Shown: piece after piece, positions 62,366 through 64,000 of the stretch
Numbering within the stretch: position 1 is the stretch's first letter
Layout of the letters: each line of letters starts with the position of its first letter
NCBI RefSeq assembly: GCF_000832015.1
Contig: NZ_JXCJ01000001.1
Span: 374,065 to 438,064, forward strand
From: Gilvimarinus agarilyticus
GTDB lineage: Bacteria > Pseudomonadota > Gammaproteobacteria > Pseudomonadales > Cellvibrionaceae
DNA: 64,000 bases
Direction: 5' to 3'
Translations under genes and position numbers: made by a program
The notes under the pieces: generated by a model
Database searches by the model: none
Told to the model about the DNA's origin: nothing
The model's input: the letters and a program-made list of their open reading frames with translations, nothing else

Positions 62366-63554
62366 CGCGGCGCCCCCCACGCAGTTCGCCGGGCGGGCCA
62401 CCCGGGCCGCCTTCTCGGGCCCGGCCCGCGCCTGCGGGGCCATTGCGCACCCCGGCCACTACCTCATCGCCCTCTTGCAAGCCGGCGATAATTTCTACCT
62501 GGGTGCGAGTGCGCATACCGATCTTTACCGGCACGCGCTCGATGCCCGCGGGGGTTTGCTTGCGCACCGAGGGGCCGTTGGGGCCGGGACGCAACGCCCC
62601 TAACGGTACGGTTAACACATTCTCGGCTTGCTCCTCGATAAAGAATACCTGCGCCGTCATGGCGTCCATCAAGCGCGAGCCTTTGTTCTCGATGTCGATT
62701 AAAACCTGATACAAGACCACGTCACTGACCACTTCCGGGCTTGGTAGCACTTGCCTAACGGTGGAGTACCAGCGCTCATCAGGTGCGCCGAGTGTCGAGA
62801 AGTACACGGGCATGCCGGGGTAAATACGGGTTACATCCGCCTCGGATACTTCGGTGCGAAGTGTGAGTACCGACAGGTCGGCAATCTTCATAATCAGCGG
62901 GGCGTTTTGATTGGCGTTGAGTGTCTGGCCTTCGCGCACCGCAATAGACACAACCGTACCGTCCATGGGCGCGTAAATTTTGGCGTAGTTCAGAGTCGCC
63001 TTGTCTCCCTCAAGCGACGCGGTATCAGCTTTAATCTGCGCCTGCATGGCCCGAATGCTGGCTTTTAAACTTTTAACGTCGGTTTCGCTGGCGGTGAGTG
63101 AATCGCGGCTAATGGCGTTTTGTTTAAACAAGTTGCGGTTGCGCTCTAACCGCTCTTCGGCCAAAAACTCTTCGGCGTAAAGTTTTTCTAGTTGTGCCCG
63201 TATGTTTTCTAAGCCAGCGGTGGCGCCCATCACTTTGGTTTCAAATACCGTGGCATCGATCTCAGCCAGAAGTTGATCGCGCTTAACTATATCGCCCACC
63301 TCGACGGCTAAGGTTTCTAGCTGACCGGATACCTGGGCACCGACTTCCACATAGTCTTTGGGCTCCAGCGTGCCACTGGCGGCAATAACGTTTTCAATGG
63401 TATCGAGGCGCACCTCGTGGATTAAATAATCCTCGCTGGCGCTCGGTTTAAAATATGCCTGCACCCCGTAGCCAATTACCAGCAACAGCGCAATGAGCAT
63501 AAATAAAAATAACCACGCCCTGCGCCGGCGCGTCCAGGAAAAAGAAGTTTTCAT
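62355..63554 (-). CDS. macA: MacA-type periplasmic adaptor
   Basis: Membrane fusion protein of about 399 residues. An N-terminal anchor helix (about 14-35, WLFLFMLIALLLVIGYGV) precedes the lipoyl halves (YVEVGAQVSGQLETLAVEVGD and AKIYAPMDGTVVSIAVREGQ), a coiled-coil hairpin (about 95-170), and beta-barrel and membrane-proximal domains (LTLRTEVSEADVTRIYPGM, VPLGALRPGPNG). The C-terminus is an unusual Gly/Arg/Pro-rich tail of about 28 residues. The ATG at 63554 is chosen; a GTG at 63566 is the alternative. First gene of the macA-macB-efflux operon. Confidence 0.92.
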   Translation of the reverse strand: MKTSFSWTRRRRAWLFLFMLIALLLVIGYGVQAYFKPSASEDYLIHEVRLDTIENVIAASGTLEPKDYVEVGAQVSGQLETLAVEVGDIVKRDQLLAEIDATVFETKVMGATAGLENIRAQLEKLYAEEFLAEERLERNRNLFKQNAISRDSLTASETDVKSLKASIRAMQAQIKADTASLEGDKATLNYAKIYAPMDGTVVSIAVREGQTLNANQNAPLIMKIADLSVLTLRTEVSEADVTRIYPGMPVYFSTLGAPDERWYSTVRQVLPSPEVVSDVVLYQVLIDIENKGSRLMDAMTAQVFFIEEQAENVLTVPLGALRPGPNGPSVRKQTPAGIERVPVKIGMRTRTQVEIIAGLQEGDEVVAGVRNGPAGAGRAREGGPGGPPGELRGGRRGGF

Positions 63555-63701
63555 ATTGAGAGACACTAGATGAATGTACGCCGTAAAAGTGAATAATGGC
63601 GTATTGTACGCATCCAGTGTGAAGGAGCGGGACTTTATACAATAGTTTACGTTGACTTGATAATGCGCTACACAACGGCGGAGCGGATAAGATCAGAGGA
63701 T

Positions 63702-63731
63702 AAAATGCCCCGCCTAAAGGCGAGGCATTTT
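63702..63731 (-). terminator. Rho-independent terminator of the CBM5-bearing gene
   Basis: AAAATGCC (63702-63709) pairs with GGCATTTT (63724-63731), and CGCC with GGCG inside, around a TAAA loop with one mismatch. T-run and A-run flank the stem on either strand. It lies 14 bases past the stop of the minus-strand gene ending at 63745. Confidence 0.85.
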
Positions 63732-63744
63732 GACGTGGCGCGGC

Positions 63745-63999
63745 TTAACAGTCGCCAGTTTTTTTCCACACTTCCCACTGGCCTGAAAAATCAGCGGGGT
63801 TTTGTCCCTGAGTCCACCATTTGGCTTCATACAGACCGCCATTGTGCTGCACGGTATTGCCACCGGTATAAACACTGGATGCATCCCACGTCGCAGTAGA
63901 GGAGCACAAGCCGGTGCTGGAGCTACTGGATGAGCTCGACGAACTCACCGACGACGAACTGCTAGAGCTGGAGCTGGACGAGTTACCCGCTTCTAAATC
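63745..63999 (-). CDS. C-terminus of a secreted carbohydrate-active enzyme: polyserine linker and CBM5-type module (5' end outside window)
   Basis: The frame is open to the right edge; 84 residues are visible. They begin DLEAGN, then 22 residues of serine interrupted by one valine, then a module of about 53 residues with Cys near each end (GLCSS and GDC). The module shows the CBM5/12 pattern: WDASSVYTGGNTVQHNGGLYEAKWW, followed by TQGQNP and WEVWKK. Such modules bind chitin or cellulose, and polyserine linkers are a hallmark of Cellvibrionaceae secreted enzymes. The catalytic domain is not visible. Probably exported, perhaps through the type II system in this window. Confidence 0.88.
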   Translation of the reverse strand, partial: DLEAGNSSSSSSSSSSSVSSSSSSSSSSTGLCSSTATWDASSVYTGGNTVQHNGGLYEAKWWTQGQNPADFSGQWEVWKKTGDC

Positions 64000-64000
64000 C

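Noticed and set aside
62366-62443. Upstream extension of macB to 62443
   Set aside because: It is wholly inside macA and encodes residues absent from MacB; the GTG at 62365 gives the normal N-terminus.

Overview
The window reads as a chromosomal segment of a marine, polysaccharide-degrading gammaproteobacterium, most likely of the Cellvibrionaceae (the Saccharophagus/Cellvibrio/Teredinibacter/Gilvimarinus type). This is an inference from gene content. The clues are a carbohydrate-binding module joined by a long polyserine linker at the right edge, a complete type II secretion locus, a giant cadherin-like (CADG) repeat protein, and an oxidative sugar-catabolism pair. No rRNA, tRNA, insertion sequence, integrase or CRISPR array was seen. 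Nearly all genes are on the minus strand.

Layout. 1-1555: 3' part of tex (+). 1677-9279 (-): a phospholipase A2-like secreted protein, a PhnB-type VOC protein, a fused SpmA/SpmB-like membrane protein, a ThuA / PQQ-type sugar dehydrogenase / cytochrome c fusion, an L-fuconolactonase-like amidohydrolase with an L-fucose dehydrogenase-like aldo/keto reductase, and a membrane protein. 9562-18952 (-): nine closely spaced genes for three secreted TPR proteins, two small exported proteins, one ExbB/TolQ-type channel, two ExbD/TolR-type subunits and a TonB/AgmX-like rod. One ExbD keeps the membrane aspartate and the other has asparagine there. The set resembles the core of the Myxococcus Agl-Glt machinery. 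19069-20085: ApbE flavinyltransferase.

20161-37739 (-) is the most interesting region. In transcription order it holds a GAF-HlyD fusion, a PqqD-like/M50-peptidase/HlyD fusion, a free HlyD-type adaptor, a 2807-residue LEPR-XLL/DUF4347/CADG surface protein with a C-terminal transmembrane segment, a membrane diguanylate cyclase whose start codon overlaps the stop of the giant gene (TAATG), and a GGDEF-EAL protein. A near-consensus CRP site lies before the third gene. I read this as a dedicated export/anchoring and c-di-GMP signalling system for a giant matrix adhesin. A divergent beta-barrel protein (37954-39060, +) could be its outer-membrane partner, which is speculative.

39090-50803 (-): complete type II secretion operon gspC to gspN, all twelve genes, mostly overlapping or nearly so. 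The prepilin peptidase is not here. 51250-53977 (+): polysaccharide-lyase-like protein, FemAB/GNAT-like acyltransferase and CPBP-family membrane protein, tightly packed. 54088-54810 (+): YebC-family (YeeN-like) regulator, followed by a clear terminator. 54947-57253 (-): Cu/Zn superoxide dismutase and a NarK-type nitrate/nitrite transporter. 57546-58877 (-): two DUF4398-type lipoproteins, one with an OmpA domain. 59049-63554 (-): MacA-MacB-TolC-type tripartite efflux operon. 63745 to the right edge (-): C-terminus of a secreted enzyme with polyserine linker and CBM5-type module.

The region as a whole is about the envelope: secretion of degradative enzymes (T2SS), export and display of a giant adhesin, energised envelope machinery, and tripartite efflux. 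Start codons were re-chosen where a ribosome binding site or family N-terminus argued for it. All family calls come from reading motifs by eye and were not confirmed by any search.
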